Source: Bacteroidales bacterium
Lineage (GTDB): Bacteria; Bacteroidota; Bacteroidia; Bacteroidales; Azobacteroidaceae
Length of the DNA: 33,952 bases
Assembly: GCA_003851245.1 (NCBI GenBank)
Contig: BHEP01000031.1
Span: forward strand, 1 to 33,952
Direction: 5' to 3'
Part shown: in pieces, positions 1 to 7,822 of the stretch
Position numbering within the stretch: the stretch's first letter is position 1
Layout: the number at the start of each line of letters is the position of its first letter
Notes under the pieces: generated by a model
What the model saw: the letters and a program-made list of their open reading frames with translations, nothing else
Database searches by the model: none
Told to the model about the DNA's origin: nothing
Position numbers and translations under genes: made by a program

Positions 1-483
1 ACGGGGCAGAATGTAGTATTGGCAGGAAATCCAGGAACAGGGAAAACGCATATAGCAATAGCATTGGGAATAAAGGCTTGTCAACAAGGATATAGTGTAT
101 TGTACACATCCGTGCCACGCCTACTAAGCCAGATTAGAGAATGCAGGTCACAGAGAATACTCAGGCAACTTGAACTTAGATTTGAAAAATTTGACCTCGT
201 CATTTGCGACGAGTTTGGATATATTTCTTGTGATAAAGAGGGAGCAGAATTACTCTTTAACCATCTATCAATCAGGACAGGAAGAAAGGCTACTATAATA
301 ACAACAAACCTAGCATTTGATAGATGGAATGAAATATTTATAGACCAAATACTAATAGCGGCAATAGTAGACAGAATAACTCATAAGGCATTCCTAATTA
401 ATATGAACGGAAAATCATACAGAATAAAGGAAACCAAAGAATGGATGGAAAATAATCGTAAAAAACAAAAAATAATCAAATAA
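1..483 (+). CDS. istB: IstB-like ATP-binding protein of IS21 family (5' truncated by window edge)
   Basis: IstB is the AAA+ ATPase that assists the IstA transposase of IS21-family elements in target selection. The reading frame is open from the first base, so the gene starts upstream; about 160 residues are visible of a family length near 250. A Walker A motif GNPGTGKT lies at bases 25-48, and a Walker B-like VICDEFGYI follows about 50 residues later. Further conserved IstB segments are TIITTNLAFDRW (sensor region) and IVDRITHKA near the C-terminus. The C-terminus is rich in lysine and asparagine, and no frameshift is visible in this part. The gene is followed at 25 bp by the terminal repeats. 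An IstB/DnaC-type replication protein is possible by fold alone, but the repeats favour the IS role. Confidence 0.85.
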   Translation, partial: TGQNVVLAGNPGTGKTHIAIALGIKACQQGYSVLYTSVPRLLSQIRECRSQRILRQLELRFEKFDLVICDEFGYISCDKEGAELLFNHLSIRTGRKATIITTNLAFDRWNEIFIDQILIAAIVDRITHKAFLINMNGKSYRIKETKEWMENNRKKQKIIK

Positions 484-507
484 AATGAACTAGTTTTGTA
501 AACGCAA

Positions 508-554
508 ACTGTTCAATTTTCAATTACTATACTGTTCACTTTTCGATTACTATA
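508..554 (+). repeat. Two tandem 24-bp IS21 terminal repeats
   Basis: Copy 1 is 508-531 and copy 2 is 531-554, sharing one base. Both begin ACTGTTCA and end ATTACTATA, and they match at 22 of 24 positions (differences at the 9th and 15th base). The 23-bp spacing and the place just after istB fit transposase-binding multiple terminal repeats of IS21-family elements. Confidence 0.75.
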
Positions 555-653
555 TACAATTAGCTACAGTATGAGTAATTGGACAAATTTTCAAAATACA
601 AGGGCGGAAGCAATTTGTTTCAAGGGCTGAAATTATCAATATTCTGCTTTTAG

Positions 654-753
654 GGCTGCAGATTATTCTTCATTAACCATTCTTCATTGCTAGTGTGGTG
701 CATTGCATAATCCATCTATCTGGCTGCAAACTATTCTTCATTCTTCATTCTTC
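654..753. repeat. Imperfect direct repeat and ATTCTTC heptamer array
   Basis: GGCTGCA, four variable bases, then ATTCTTCATT occurs at 654-674 and again at 722-742. The heptamer ATTCTTC is present in three perfect tandem copies at 733-753, with single copies at 665-671 and 679-685. The tandem array overlaps the last codons and stop of the minus-strand DUF4249 gene. Nothing else was recognised between the IS end and that gene. Confidence 0.6.
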
Positions 754-1557
754 ATTTTTAAGTTCCAGATTGACCTCCATAGAAATGGTATCCTGACTAT
801 AGGCGCTAAAATACCCTAGCGCACCTCCTCTAATATTGGATGTAGGGTTGGTTAGGAGTTGACTAATATACTTAAGAGTATTGAAGAAATCGAAGGCTCC
901 CTTGTCTATAGACTGCATTTCTACTCTTACTAGATCTCCATCTTTGAGGCTTTCGTCATTGGTTTCTTCTGTGTCGTAAAATAAAAGGTCTTTAATAAGA
1001 TTGCCATCACGAAAGGAATCGTCATCAGCGAAAATCGTTTTTTTTATCTGCATGCCATTTATAAAGAGTAATTTCCTGTTATAATTGGATATACCTAGGG
1101 GATCTATATAAAAAATCCGAGGGATTCTTAAGGTGTCCCCTCCAGGAGTAATAAGGTTGTAGATGTTGATGCTGTCGATCTTGACTTTTTCGGGCAATGT
1201 AGAGCTGGCGGTGAAAGTTTGATCCTCTACAAGAACGGTAAGTTCGTATTTTTCTCCAAGCTGCCCTCTGATAACTTTAGAGACATATATTCCCAAGTCA
1301 TTGAAGCTCAATATCTCTTCTTGTCCACTGGTATTTTTTATGCTTACTACGGCATTTTCAATTCCAGGGAATTGATTGTCATCACCAAATTTTTTGGATT
1401 TAGAGACCTTCACCCAGCATAAAGAATCTTGGGCAATTTCGCCCTGTATGACAATTTTGGGGTCTGATTCGTTTAAGTTTGCGTCTATCACTTTTTCGCA
1501 AGCAGGGAAAGTCAATACAAGCAATCCAATTATGTACAATATTATATTTTTATTCAC
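745..1557 (-). CDS. DUF4249 family outer-membrane lipoprotein
   Basis: 270 residues. The N-terminus has a hydrophobic stretch followed by a lipobox FPAC, so Cys20 is the likely lipidated residue, and then the family-typical start CEKVIDANLNESDPKIVIQG. DUF4249 proteins are Bacteroidota-specific and usually encoded beside a TonB-dependent receptor. By analogy with SusD-like partners they are thought to be surface lipoproteins of the uptake complex, but the substrate is unknown. The gene lies 12 bp downstream of the TonB receptor gene on the same strand, so they are probably co-transcribed. The C-terminal GALGYFSAYSQDTISMEV resembles the family's usual end, so the protein looks complete. Its last codons and stop lie in a heptamer repeat array. 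Confidence 0.85.
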   Translation of the reverse strand: MNKNIILYIIGLLVLTFPACEKVIDANLNESDPKIVIQGEIAQDSLCWVKVSKSKKFGDDNQFPGIENAVVSIKNTSGQEEILSFNDLGIYVSKVIRGQLGEKYELTVLVEDQTFTASSTLPEKVKIDSINIYNLITPGGDTLRIPRIFYIDPLGISNYNRKLLFINGMQIKKTIFADDDSFRDGNLIKDLLFYDTEETNDESLKDGDLVRVEMQSIDKGAFDFFNTLKYISQLLTNPTSNIRGGALGYFSAYSQDTISMEVNLELKNEE

Positions 1558-1569
1558 GAGTTATGATTT

Positions 1570-3942
1570 TTAAAATTTAAAATTCCAAGAAATTGATGGC
1601 ACATATTTAAACAGGGAAATTTGATAAGCCTCTGTCACATCAGGATTGTCCTTGTTGGTTCTAAAATCTATGATATATGGATTTTCTCTGCCATAAGCAT
1701 TGAAGAGGCTAAAAGCCAGTTCTGAGTAAAAGCGCTTGGTTTTTTTGAGTACGCAGCTAGCTCCTAGGTCAAGTCGATGGTAGGCAGGTGCGCGGTAGCC
1801 ATTTCTTTCGGTATAATACATCACCGCTTCTCCATCGATATCATATTTCCCACTAGGAAAGGTTATGGCATTGCCTGTATAATATACCCACGCAGCAGAA
1901 AGCGACCACTTGGAATTGATATCGAACATTCCCACTACCGATATATCGTGTGTTCTGTCTTGCTTGGCGGCATACCATTTATTGTCGTTTATCTTGTCAA
2001 TTTTCTTTTCACTTCTTGAGAGGGTATATCCTATCCATCCATTGAAGCGTCCACTTTTCTTTTTCAATAAAAATTCTATGCCGTAGGCACGTCCTTTACC
2101 AAAAAGCAATTCTGTTTCTATATTATCTATAGATCTTGTTTCGGCCCCATCTTTGTAATCAATTTGGTTTTGCATGTCTTTGTAGTACGATTCTACACTA
2201 AATTCGTAGAGGTTGTCATAAAAATTACGAAAATATCCCAATGACACTTGATTTGCAATTTCGGGTTTTATATAGTTGGAGCTAGGAGTCCATCTGTCGG
2301 TAGGACTTGCCATGGTAGAGTTGGATAGCAAGTGCATGTTTTGAGAAGTTCTTGCGTATGCCGCTTTTACCGACGATACCTCATTGAATTGGTATGCTAA
2401 AGATAGTCGGGGCTCAGGATTGATATATGTTTTTACAAAATCGTTCTTTTTAGAATAAATAGTATCAAGGACCTCTTGATTTTGGCCGTAATTGTAGAAA
2501 TTGCCATTGCCCAAAACCGAAAATGTAGAGAGTCGAAGTCCGTAGATTGCATTAAGTTTATCGCTTATCTTCCAGTTGTTGCTAGCATAAACACCATTTT
2601 CCCAAGAAAACCTATGGGCTATGGGGTCTTTGAGTTTTATGTCGCCACTGATGTCGCCAGGGAGTACGCGGTGCTTGGTGGTGCTGAGTCCAAAACGCCA
2701 CGAATTGTTGGGGTTGGGGAAGAATTGAAATTCTTGTTTGAAGTTTAAATCTTGTATTTGTGACACCACCTTGAAGTTTGTGGCTACGCTAATATCTACG
2801 CTGTAGGAATAGTTGCTATAAATGAGCGAGGTGTTTGAAAATAATCTGTTGTTGAATATATGATTCCATCTAAGGGTTCCTGTGGTGTTTCCCCAATCAA
2901 TGCTTGCCAAGTTGTCGGCGCCGAGTTTGTCTCTGCCAAAATATCCAGAGAGAAATAGTCTATCTTTGTCGGAAACAATGTAATTCATCTTTGCGTTGAG
3001 GTCGTAAAAATAGAGGGTAGATTTTTTTATGGCATTTACACCTGCGGCTTTCCCTACGATGTCGGCATAAGTGCGCCTGCCACTTATTAGAAATGAGGAT
3101 TTACCTTTTTGAATAGGCCCTTCCACATTTAGTTTTGACGAGATGAGTCCAATGCCACCACTCACCTGGTAGTCTTGGTTGTTTCCTTCATTCATAATGA
3201 TGTCTAATACCGAGGAAAGTCTTTCTCCATATTGTGCGGGCATAGCTCCCTTGTATACACTAACATCTTTTATGGCATCGGAGTTGAAGGTGGAGAAAAA
3301 CCCCAATAGGTGGGAGGCATTATATACCAAGGCGTTGTCGAGAAGTATTAGGTTTTGATCGGCTCCTCCTCCTCTCACATAAAATCCAGCACTGCCCTCG
3401 CTGGCAGATTTTACTCCAGGAAGTAGTTGAATGATCTTTATTAAGTCTCTTTCGCCCATCAATACGGGGAGCTTGCTGATGGCTTGAACGTCGAGTTTCT
3501 CGAGACCCGCCTGCACGCTAGACACATTTTCGTCTCTCCTGCGAGCCGAAATAACCACCTCTTGAAGACCTACCGACTCGGTGGATAGTGATATGTTGAG
3601 TGATTGATTTTGCGTAAGACTTATTTCTTTCTCTATTGTTTCATACCCTAGGTATCTGAATGTCAGGGTGTAATTTCCCGAAGGGAGGGTAAGCGAATAA
3701 AATCCGTGCTCATTGCTGGCTGTTCCTACCGAGGGCAACTCCTTGATTCCTATGGGAACTCCTATAAGATATTCGCCGCTTTCGGCATCTTTTATAGAGC
3801 CTCCAATACTAAATTTTTTATTCGAGGGGTTTTGCTCTGTCAAATTGTTGCCGGCATCATTTCGTGGACTTTCTTGCGCATAAAAATTTATGCAGCCCAT
3901 AAATGCAAGCAAAGCAAAGCAAATCAATTTTTTTAACATCAT
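1570..3942 (-). CDS. TonB-dependent receptor with carboxypeptidase-like regulatory domain
   Basis: 790 residues, an outer-membrane active transporter. Residues 1-22 form a signal peptide ending near FYAQ. Residues 45-125 are a carboxypeptidase-regulatory-like beta-sandwich (GGSIKDAESGEYLIGVPI ... GFYSLTLPSGNYTLTFRYLGY). Residues 135-250 are the plug, with the typical FYVRGGGADQNLILLD and KGAMPAQYGERLSSVLDI segments. The remainder is the beta-barrel, ending in a terminal phenylalanine (SWNFKF), as expected for BAM-inserted barrels. It is shorter than SusC proteins and has a DUF4249 partner downstream instead of SusD. No substrate can be read from the sequence. The start gives a clean signal peptide, and no clear promoter was found upstream. 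Confidence 0.92.
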   Translation of the reverse strand: MMLKKLICFALLAFMGCINFYAQESPRNDAGNNLTEQNPSNKKFSIGGSIKDAESGEYLIGVPIGIKELPSVGTASNEHGFYSLTLPSGNYTLTFRYLGYETIEKEISLTQNQSLNISLSTESVGLQEVVISARRRDENVSSVQAGLEKLDVQAISKLPVLMGERDLIKIIQLLPGVKSASEGSAGFYVRGGGADQNLILLDNALVYNASHLLGFFSTFNSDAIKDVSVYKGAMPAQYGERLSSVLDIIMNEGNNQDYQVSGGIGLISSKLNVEGPIQKGKSSFLISGRRTYADIVGKAAGVNAIKKSTLYFYDLNAKMNYIVSDKDRLFLSGYFGRDKLGADNLASIDWGNTTGTLRWNHIFNNRLFSNTSLIYSNYSYSVDISVATNFKVVSQIQDLNFKQEFQFFPNPNNSWRFGLSTTKHRVLPGDISGDIKLKDPIAHRFSWENGVYASNNWKISDKLNAIYGLRLSTFSVLGNGNFYNYGQNQEVLDTIYSKKNDFVKTYINPEPRLSLAYQFNEVSSVKAAYARTSQNMHLLSNSTMASPTDRWTPSSNYIKPEIANQVSLGYFRNFYDNLYEFSVESYYKDMQNQIDYKDGAETRSIDNIETELLFGKGRAYGIEFLLKKKSGRFNGWIGYTLSRSEKKIDKINDNKWYAAKQDRTHDISVVGMFDINSKWSLSAAWVYYTGNAITFPSGKYDIDGEAVMYYTERNGYRAPAYHRLDLGASCVLKKTKRFYSELAFSLFNAYGRENPYIIDFRTNKDNPDVTEAYQISLFKYVPSISWNFKF

Positions 3943-4079
3943 GTTTTATATAATTAATAATTAAAAAGAGAATGACTAAGTAGATTTTTTATATTCGTAT
4001 AACACAATATAATATATATAGCAAACTCATAGTGATGCTTAATATTGCTCATCATATAAATAAAATTTGCAGCCCTCAT

Positions 4080-4137
4080 ATAAAATAAAAAATGAACAAT
4101 CAAAAACTCGCCTAAGCAAATTATTTGTTGTTCATTT
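4080..4137 (-). terminator. Probable rho-independent terminator of rpoD
   Basis: A perfect 10-bp inverted repeat AAATGAACAA (4090-4099) / TTGTTCATTT (4128-4137) lies just downstream of rpoD. Read on the minus strand it is followed by a T-rich stretch (TTTATTTTAT). The 28-base loop is long, so the confidence is moderate. It separates rpoD from the TonB receptor gene. Confidence 0.5.
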
Positions 4138-4161
4138 CTTTTATATATTCTTTCTCTCTAC

Positions 4162-5022
4162 TTATCCCAAATAGCTTTTAAGCAGGTCGTTTTTGTTGCT
4201 TGTGCGCAAGCGTCTTATTGCTTTTTCCTTAATTTGCCTCACACGCTCTCGTGTAAGTCCAAATTTATCGCCAATTTCTTCCAGCGTCATCTCTTGGTAT
4301 CCTATTCCAAAAAACATTTTTATGATGTCTCTTTCTCTGTCACTCAATGTAGACAGTGCTCTGTCGATTTCTTTTGCCAAAGACTCGCTCATAAGGAGTC
4401 TGTCGGCAACCGGAGCGTCTTCATTTACCAATACATCTAGGAGGCTATTGTCTTCTCCCTCCACGAAGGGAGCGTCAACCGATATATGCCTACCAGATAC
4501 CTTGAGGGTGTCGGTAATTTTTTCTACAGGAATGTCCAATGCCTCTGCTAGCTCCTCGGGGGATGGGCGGCGTTCGTTTTCTTGCTCGAACTTGGAAAAA
4601 GCCTTGGTTATTTTGTTCAGTGAGCCCACTTGGTTTAGAGGTAGTCTGACAATTCGCGACTGCTCTGCCAATGCTTGCAGTATGGATTGTCTAATCCACC
4701 ATACGGCATAAGAAATAAATTTGAAACCTCTAGTTTCATCAAATTTCTCTGCAGCCTTGATTAATCCAAGATTACCCTCGTTTATCAAGTCGGGGAGGCT
4801 GAGTCCTTGATTTTGATATTGCTTGGCAACCGACACCACAAACCTTAGGTTGGCGCGAGTAAGTTTCTCCAAAGCTGCTCTGTCTCCTCTTCGGATGGCC
4901 TGGGCTAGTTCTACCTCTTCTTCAACAGTGATAAGGTCTTCGCGACCTATCTCCTGAAGATATTTATCCAAGGATGCGCTCTCTCGATTAGTTATCGACT
5001 TCGTAATTTTTAACTGTCTCAT
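4162..5022 (-). CDS. rpoD: RNA polymerase primary sigma factor (sigma-70/SigA type)
   Basis: 286 residues, the short form of housekeeping sigma factor found in Bacteroidota, lacking region 1.1 and the non-conserved insert. Region 1.2 is about 15-48 ([17 protein letters not shown]). Region 2 is about 54-124, with [21 protein letters not shown] and the -10-recognition segment [16 protein letters not shown]. Region 3 is about 133-210. Region 4 is about 222-275, with a helix-turn-helix [21 protein letters not shown] for the -35/-33 element. A near-ideal Bacteroidota promoter lies directly upstream (5056-5086) and a hairpin lies downstream, so it is probably a single-gene unit. The boxes seen before several genes here fit recognition by this factor. 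Confidence 0.95.
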   Translation of the reverse strand: MRQLKITKSITNRESASLDKYLQEIGREDLITVEEEVELAQAIRRGDRAALEKLTRANLRFVVSVAKQYQNQGLSLPDLINEGNLGLIKAAEKFDETRGFKFISYAVWWIRQSILQALAEQSRIVRLPLNQVGSLNKITKAFSKFEQENERRPSPEELAEALDIPVEKITDTLKVSGRHISVDAPFVEGEDNSLLDVLVNEDAPVADRLLMSESLAKEIDRALSTLSDRERDIIKMFFGIGYQEMTLEEIGDKFGLTRERVRQIKEKAIRRLRTSNKNDLLKSYLG

Positions 5023-5055
5023 TAAATTTTAATTTTTGGAGCGTGTTTGAAAGTG

Positions 5056-5086
5056 CAAAAGTAATACTTTTTTTGTTAGAAACAAA
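5056..5086 (-). promoter_or_regulatory. rpoD promoter, Bacteroidota type
   Basis: On the minus strand TTTG (5083-5086) is followed after 19 bp by TACTTTTG (5056-5063). This matches the Bacteroidota consensus TTTG / TAnnTTTG in every defined position and at the right spacing. The expected transcription start is about 30 bp upstream of the rpoD start codon. Confidence 0.75.
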
Positions 5087-5208
5087 TCAATAGACCAATG
5101 TAAATCAAGACTTTTAGCAATCAACAAGCTTGTTATATATACAGCAATAACCGTGCCTATAATAAATTATGAGAGCTTAATAATTGCCTTGGATACTATA
5201 TGCTTGAG

Positions 5209-6714
5209 CTATTCATTATTTAAATCAAGGGCATAGTACCTAGTGCGGCCATTGGGGTAAATTCCCTTTACTAGCAGTCCCTTGTTTTCCTCATTTTGCT
5301 GCAAAATTTGATCTATTATTTTCTCAAATTGCTCAACATTTTTTATTTGCACATCATTTATGCTCATAATAACAAAGCCCCTTTGTATGCCTGCTTCTTT
5401 CACTTTCCCATTACTTAAATTAGTGACTTCTATGCCAAAATCAATCTTCAGATCTTTTTTCTTTTCTGCTGATAATTCTTTTAAGGTAGCTCCAAGAAGC
5501 TCATTGCCAGATATGTTTTTAACGATGTCGGTTCCCCCTTGAATATTTTTTAATTCTACCATAAAATCCATGTCCTTACTTCCTCTTTTGAGCGACACCT
5601 TTATTTTTTTTCCTGGATTGTGTCGGTTTACCTGCTCTTGCAAGTCGCTCACCGATTTCACCTTATTGCCTTCTATGGCAGTAATAACATCGCCCTCTTC
5701 TATGCCCGCAGCTTTTGCCGCACTGTTTGGCGCAAAGCCTGCAATGTAAGCGCCTTCATTTACAGAAAGCTTGGCAGCCTTGTCGGGATCAGTAGCTTTT
5801 ATTTGAGATATGTTGGCTATTGATACTCCCAATACCGCTCTTTGCACCGCTCCATGTTGCTTGAGATCAGCGGCAATCTTGCTGGCAATACTTGCGGGAA
5901 CGGCAAAGGAATAACCTGCAAAATTTCCAGTTTCTGAATATATTGCTGTATTGATGCCAATCAATTCGCCCCTTGTGTTTACTAATGCCCCACCACTGTT
6001 GCCTGGGTTTACGGCGGCATCGGTCTGAATATATGACTCTATTTTCATCTGAGAATTGCCCCTAGAGGGTCTGGAGGGGAAGCTGTTGCCTCTTCCTTTG
6101 GCACTAACGATCCCTGCGGTAACTGTAGAGGTGAGGTTGAAAGGATTCCCCACAGCCAATACCCATTCCCCAACTTTTATGTTGTCGGAATTTCCAAAAG
6201 GTATGATTGGAAATTCCTTTCCTTCAATTTTTAGTAGGGCAATATCAGTTGCCGGGTCTCCTCCAATAAGTTTGGCTTTAAACTCCTCGCTGCCATTTGT
6301 GGTGACCATTATTTCGTCGGCTCCATCAATAACATGGTTGTTGGTGATGATATATCCATCTGCGGAGATAATAACTCCCGATCCAAAGCCAATCTTGGGC
6401 TGACTTTGCCGTCTTTGTCCACCTTGAGGGCCAAACAAAAACTCAAAAGGATCTATCTGCGAACTGGCAGGGCTAGCCTTGGATATAGATTTTATATGTA
6501 CCACCGCGTGGACGCTTTTTTCTGCAGCCACAGTAAAGTCAGTATTTTCCGCAGATAAGGTATGCGATGTATTAATGAATTGGGATTGTTCTGCACCTTT
6601 AATGGAAGTAAAGCCATGCTTATTATTCATCCACTGATAGGTGATGGCAGAAGCGGCTGCACTCACAAGTCCAACAATAAAAACTAGGGCTATTATGTTC
6701 AACGTTCTTTTCAT
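5209..6714 (-). CDS. degP: HtrA/Deg-family periplasmic serine endopeptidase (Do protease)
   Basis: 501 residues, a periplasmic quality-control protease and chaperone. Residues 1-25 form a signal peptide or membrane anchor. The trypsin-like domain carries the full triad: His127 in ITNNHVID, Asp157 in PATDIALL and Ser240 in NPGNSGGAL. Two PDZ domains follow, about 290-390 (GAYIAGFAPNSAAKAAGIEEGD) and about 405-495 (a more divergent IQRGFVIMSINDVQI). The family length and layout are complete. Whether it is orthologous to DegP, DegQ or DegS cannot be decided; two PDZ domains argue against DegS. It lies upstream of rpoD on the same strand with a 186-bp gap that contains the rpoD promoter, and it is divergent from the rpmB cluster. 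Confidence 0.93.
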   Translation of the reverse strand: MKRTLNIIALVFIVGLVSAAASAITYQWMNNKHGFTSIKGAEQSQFINTSHTLSAENTDFTVAAEKSVHAVVHIKSISKASPASSQIDPFEFLFGPQGGQRRQSQPKIGFGSGVIISADGYIITNNHVIDGADEIMVTTNGSEEFKAKLIGGDPATDIALLKIEGKEFPIIPFGNSDNIKVGEWVLAVGNPFNLTSTVTAGIVSAKGRGNSFPSRPSRGNSQMKIESYIQTDAAVNPGNSGGALVNTRGELIGINTAIYSETGNFAGYSFAVPASIASKIAADLKQHGAVQRAVLGVSIANISQIKATDPDKAAKLSVNEGAYIAGFAPNSAAKAAGIEEGDVITAIEGNKVKSVSDLQEQVNRHNPGKKIKVSLKRGSKDMDFMVELKNIQGGTDIVKNISGNELLGATLKELSAEKKKDLKIDFGIEVTNLSNGKVKEAGIQRGFVIMSINDVQIKNVEQFEKIIDQILQQNEENKGLLVKGIYPNGRTRYYALDLNNE

Positions 6715-6964
6715 AAGACAATTTTTTAAATTTCATTTTTAATAATCTTCTCTAAGAACTACAAATAATGTGCAAATAGTATTTACAAAGGGAGTTTTTT
6801 TATTCTTTTAACTCATACAAGCTTAGCCTTAACCGACCTTAACAATCGCTTACTTTTTATGTTCGATTTTTTGCCTTCGCCTCTGTCTGTCTTGCAATTT
6901 TCTATAGTTTTTCATGACATAAAGTCATTTCGCATATTTTTTTATAATTATTTAGGTGAAAATA
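6715..6964. other. Divergent spacer between the degP-like gene and rpmB
   Basis: About 360 bp separate the two start codons, with the rpmB promoter in the right third. The rest is AT-rich and carries no open frame that looks like a gene. A short inverted repeat ATGAC-ataaa-GTCAT lies near 6914-6928. A promoter for the minus-strand protease gene must be here, but only weak matches were seen (CAAA at 6786-6789 with CAAATAAT at 6762-6769, spacing too short). Confidence 0.5.
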
Positions 6965-6996
6965 TTTGGCAGAAAGGAAAATAATATATTACTTTG
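6965..6996 (+). promoter_or_regulatory. rpmB operon promoter, Bacteroidota type
   Basis: TTTG (6965-6968) is followed after 20 bp by TTACTTTG (6989-6996), which matches TAnnTTTG at all but one defined position. The predicted start is near 7003, giving a leader of about 70 bases before rpmB. Confidence 0.7.
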
Positions 6997-7072
6997 CACC
7001 CTGTTTGTGAGGATGCACATTTAAACTCTAAAACATACGCTGATAAAATAATATATAAAAAGATACAAAATA

Positions 7073-7312
7073 ATGTCTAAGATTTGTCAAATTACCGGTA
7101 AAAAAGCGATGGTGGGAAATAATGTTTCACATTCTAATCGTAAAACGAAGAGAGTATTTGATATCAACCTTTTTTCAAAAAAGTTCTATTGGGTAGAGCA
7201 GGATGTATGGGTTAGATTGAACATTTCGGCTGCAGGACTGCGCACCGTAAATAAAATTGGATTGGATGCTGCTATTAAAAAGGCTGCAGACAAAGGTTAT
7301 TTAAACGCTTAA
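7073..7312 (+). CDS. rpmB: 50S ribosomal protein L28
   Basis: 79 residues, full length for the family. The N-terminus [26 protein letters not shown] is the classic L28 signature, followed by [41 protein letters not shown]28 binds 23S rRNA near the E-site side of the large subunit. It is first in a three-gene unit with rpmG (18-bp gap) and a DUF4295 gene, an order conserved across Bacteroidota. It is driven by the promoter at 6965-6996. Confidence 0.97.
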   Translation: MSKICQITGKKAMVGNNVSHSNRKTKRVFDINLFSKKFYWVEQDVWVRLNISAAGLRTVNKIGLDAAIKKAADKGYLNA

Positions 7313-7314
7313 TA

Positions 7315-7320
7315 AAGGAG
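7315..7320 (+). promoter_or_regulatory. Shine-Dalgarno-like site before rpmG
   Basis: AAGGAG lies 10 bp before the rpmG ATG at 7331. It stands out because most genes in this window have only A/T-rich sequence before the start, as is usual in Bacteroidota. The function is inferred from the motif alone. Confidence 0.4.
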
Positions 7321-7330
7321 AATTTAACAA

Positions 7331-7519
7331 ATGGCAAAGAAAGCAAAAGGAAATAGAGTTCAGGTAATTCTTGAATGTACGGAGCATAAAGAAAGTGGTG
7401 TGCCTGGAACATCTCGTTACATAACGACAAAGAACAGGAAAAATACTACAGCACGATTGGAGTTGAAAAAATACAACTCTGTATTAAAGAGAATAACACT
7501 TCACAAAGAAATAAAGTAA
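7331..7519 (+). CDS. rpmG: 50S ribosomal protein L33
   Basis: 62 residues. The sequence [20 protein letters not shown] followed by [37 protein letters not shown] is typical of L33. Only one cysteine is present, so the zinc-ribbon CxxC pairs of the C+ form are missing; this is the zinc-independent (C-) type. It lies between rpmB and the DUF4295 gene, with 13 bp to the latter, and is almost certainly co-transcribed with both. Confidence 0.96.
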   Translation: MAKKAKGNRVQVILECTEHKESGVPGTSRYITTKNRKNTTARLELKKYNSVLKRITLHKEIK

Positions 7520-7532
7520 ATTAACATAGATT

Positions 7533-7688
7533 ATGGCAAAGAAAACCGTAGCGGGATATCGTGAGAAATCTGAAGGACGCTCTTATACAAAGGTTATCAA
7601 GATGGTAAAATCTCCAAAAACTGGAGCTTATACTTTCAAAGAAGAAATGGTTCCCAACGAAGCTGTAAAAAACTATTTCGCAAAGTAA
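7533..7688 (+). CDS. DUF4295 family small basic protein
   Basis: 51 residues (MAKKTVAGYREKSEGRSYTKVIKMVKSPKTGAYTFKEEMVPNEAVKNYFAK, given here as MAKKTVAGYREKSEG and onward to NEAVKNYFAK), too short for many gene finders. The family is small, lysine-rich and restricted to Bacteroidota, where it follows rpmB-rpmG. Its position suggests a ribosome-linked role, but no function is established from the sequence. The start ATG is 13 bp after the rpmG stop. A strong hairpin terminator begins 42 bp after its stop codon, making this the last gene of the unit. Confidence 0.85.
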   Translation: MAKKTVAGYREKSEGRSYTKVIKMVKSPKTGAYTFKEEMVPNEAVKNYFAK

Positions 7689-7730
7689 TAGGCGATATGT
7701 AATATACATGTTTTTTCCTATCTGACATAT

Positions 7731-7776
7731 AAAAAAACTTCCTTTTGATAGATTTATCAAAGGGAAGTTTTTTTAT
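7731..7776 (+). terminator. Rho-independent terminator of rpmB-rpmG-DUF4295 (possibly bidirectional)
   Basis: Arms 7736-7750 and 7755-7769 pair over 15 bp with one T-G wobble around a 4-base GATT loop. Flanking A and T runs extend the pairing to about 20 bp (7731-7774). The T run follows the hairpin on the plus strand, and the A run gives the same form on the minus strand. Confidence 0.85.
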
Positions 7777-7790
7777 ATGCCTAATTTTAG

Positions 7791-7798
7791 TAATTTTG
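7791..7798 (+). promoter_or_regulatory. Possible ftsY -7 promoter box
   Basis: TAATTTTG fits TAnnTTTG exactly and lies between the preceding terminator and the ftsY start, where a promoter is expected. No TTTG was found at the -33 position. Confidence 0.4.
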
Positions 7799-7822
7799 CA
7801 TCATATCTGAATATATTTTTTT

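Larger units (their letters stand above)
1..558 (+). mobile_element. IS21-family insertion sequence, right-hand part
   Basis: The 3' part of an istB gene is followed by two tandem 24-bp terminal repeats (508-531 and 531-554). This arrangement is typical of IS21-family ends, which carry repeated transposase-binding sites. The transposase gene istA and the left end would lie upstream, outside the window. The exact outer boundary is not certain; a CA dinucleotide at 557-558 is a plausible terminus. The next gene begins at 745 on the other strand. Confidence 0.8.

Noticed and set aside
5123..5134. Palindrome AACAAGCTTGTT between rpoD and the protease gene
   Set aside because: It has no loop and no T run, so it is a poor hairpin; a 12-bp palindrome in AT-rich DNA can occur by chance and no second copy was seen.
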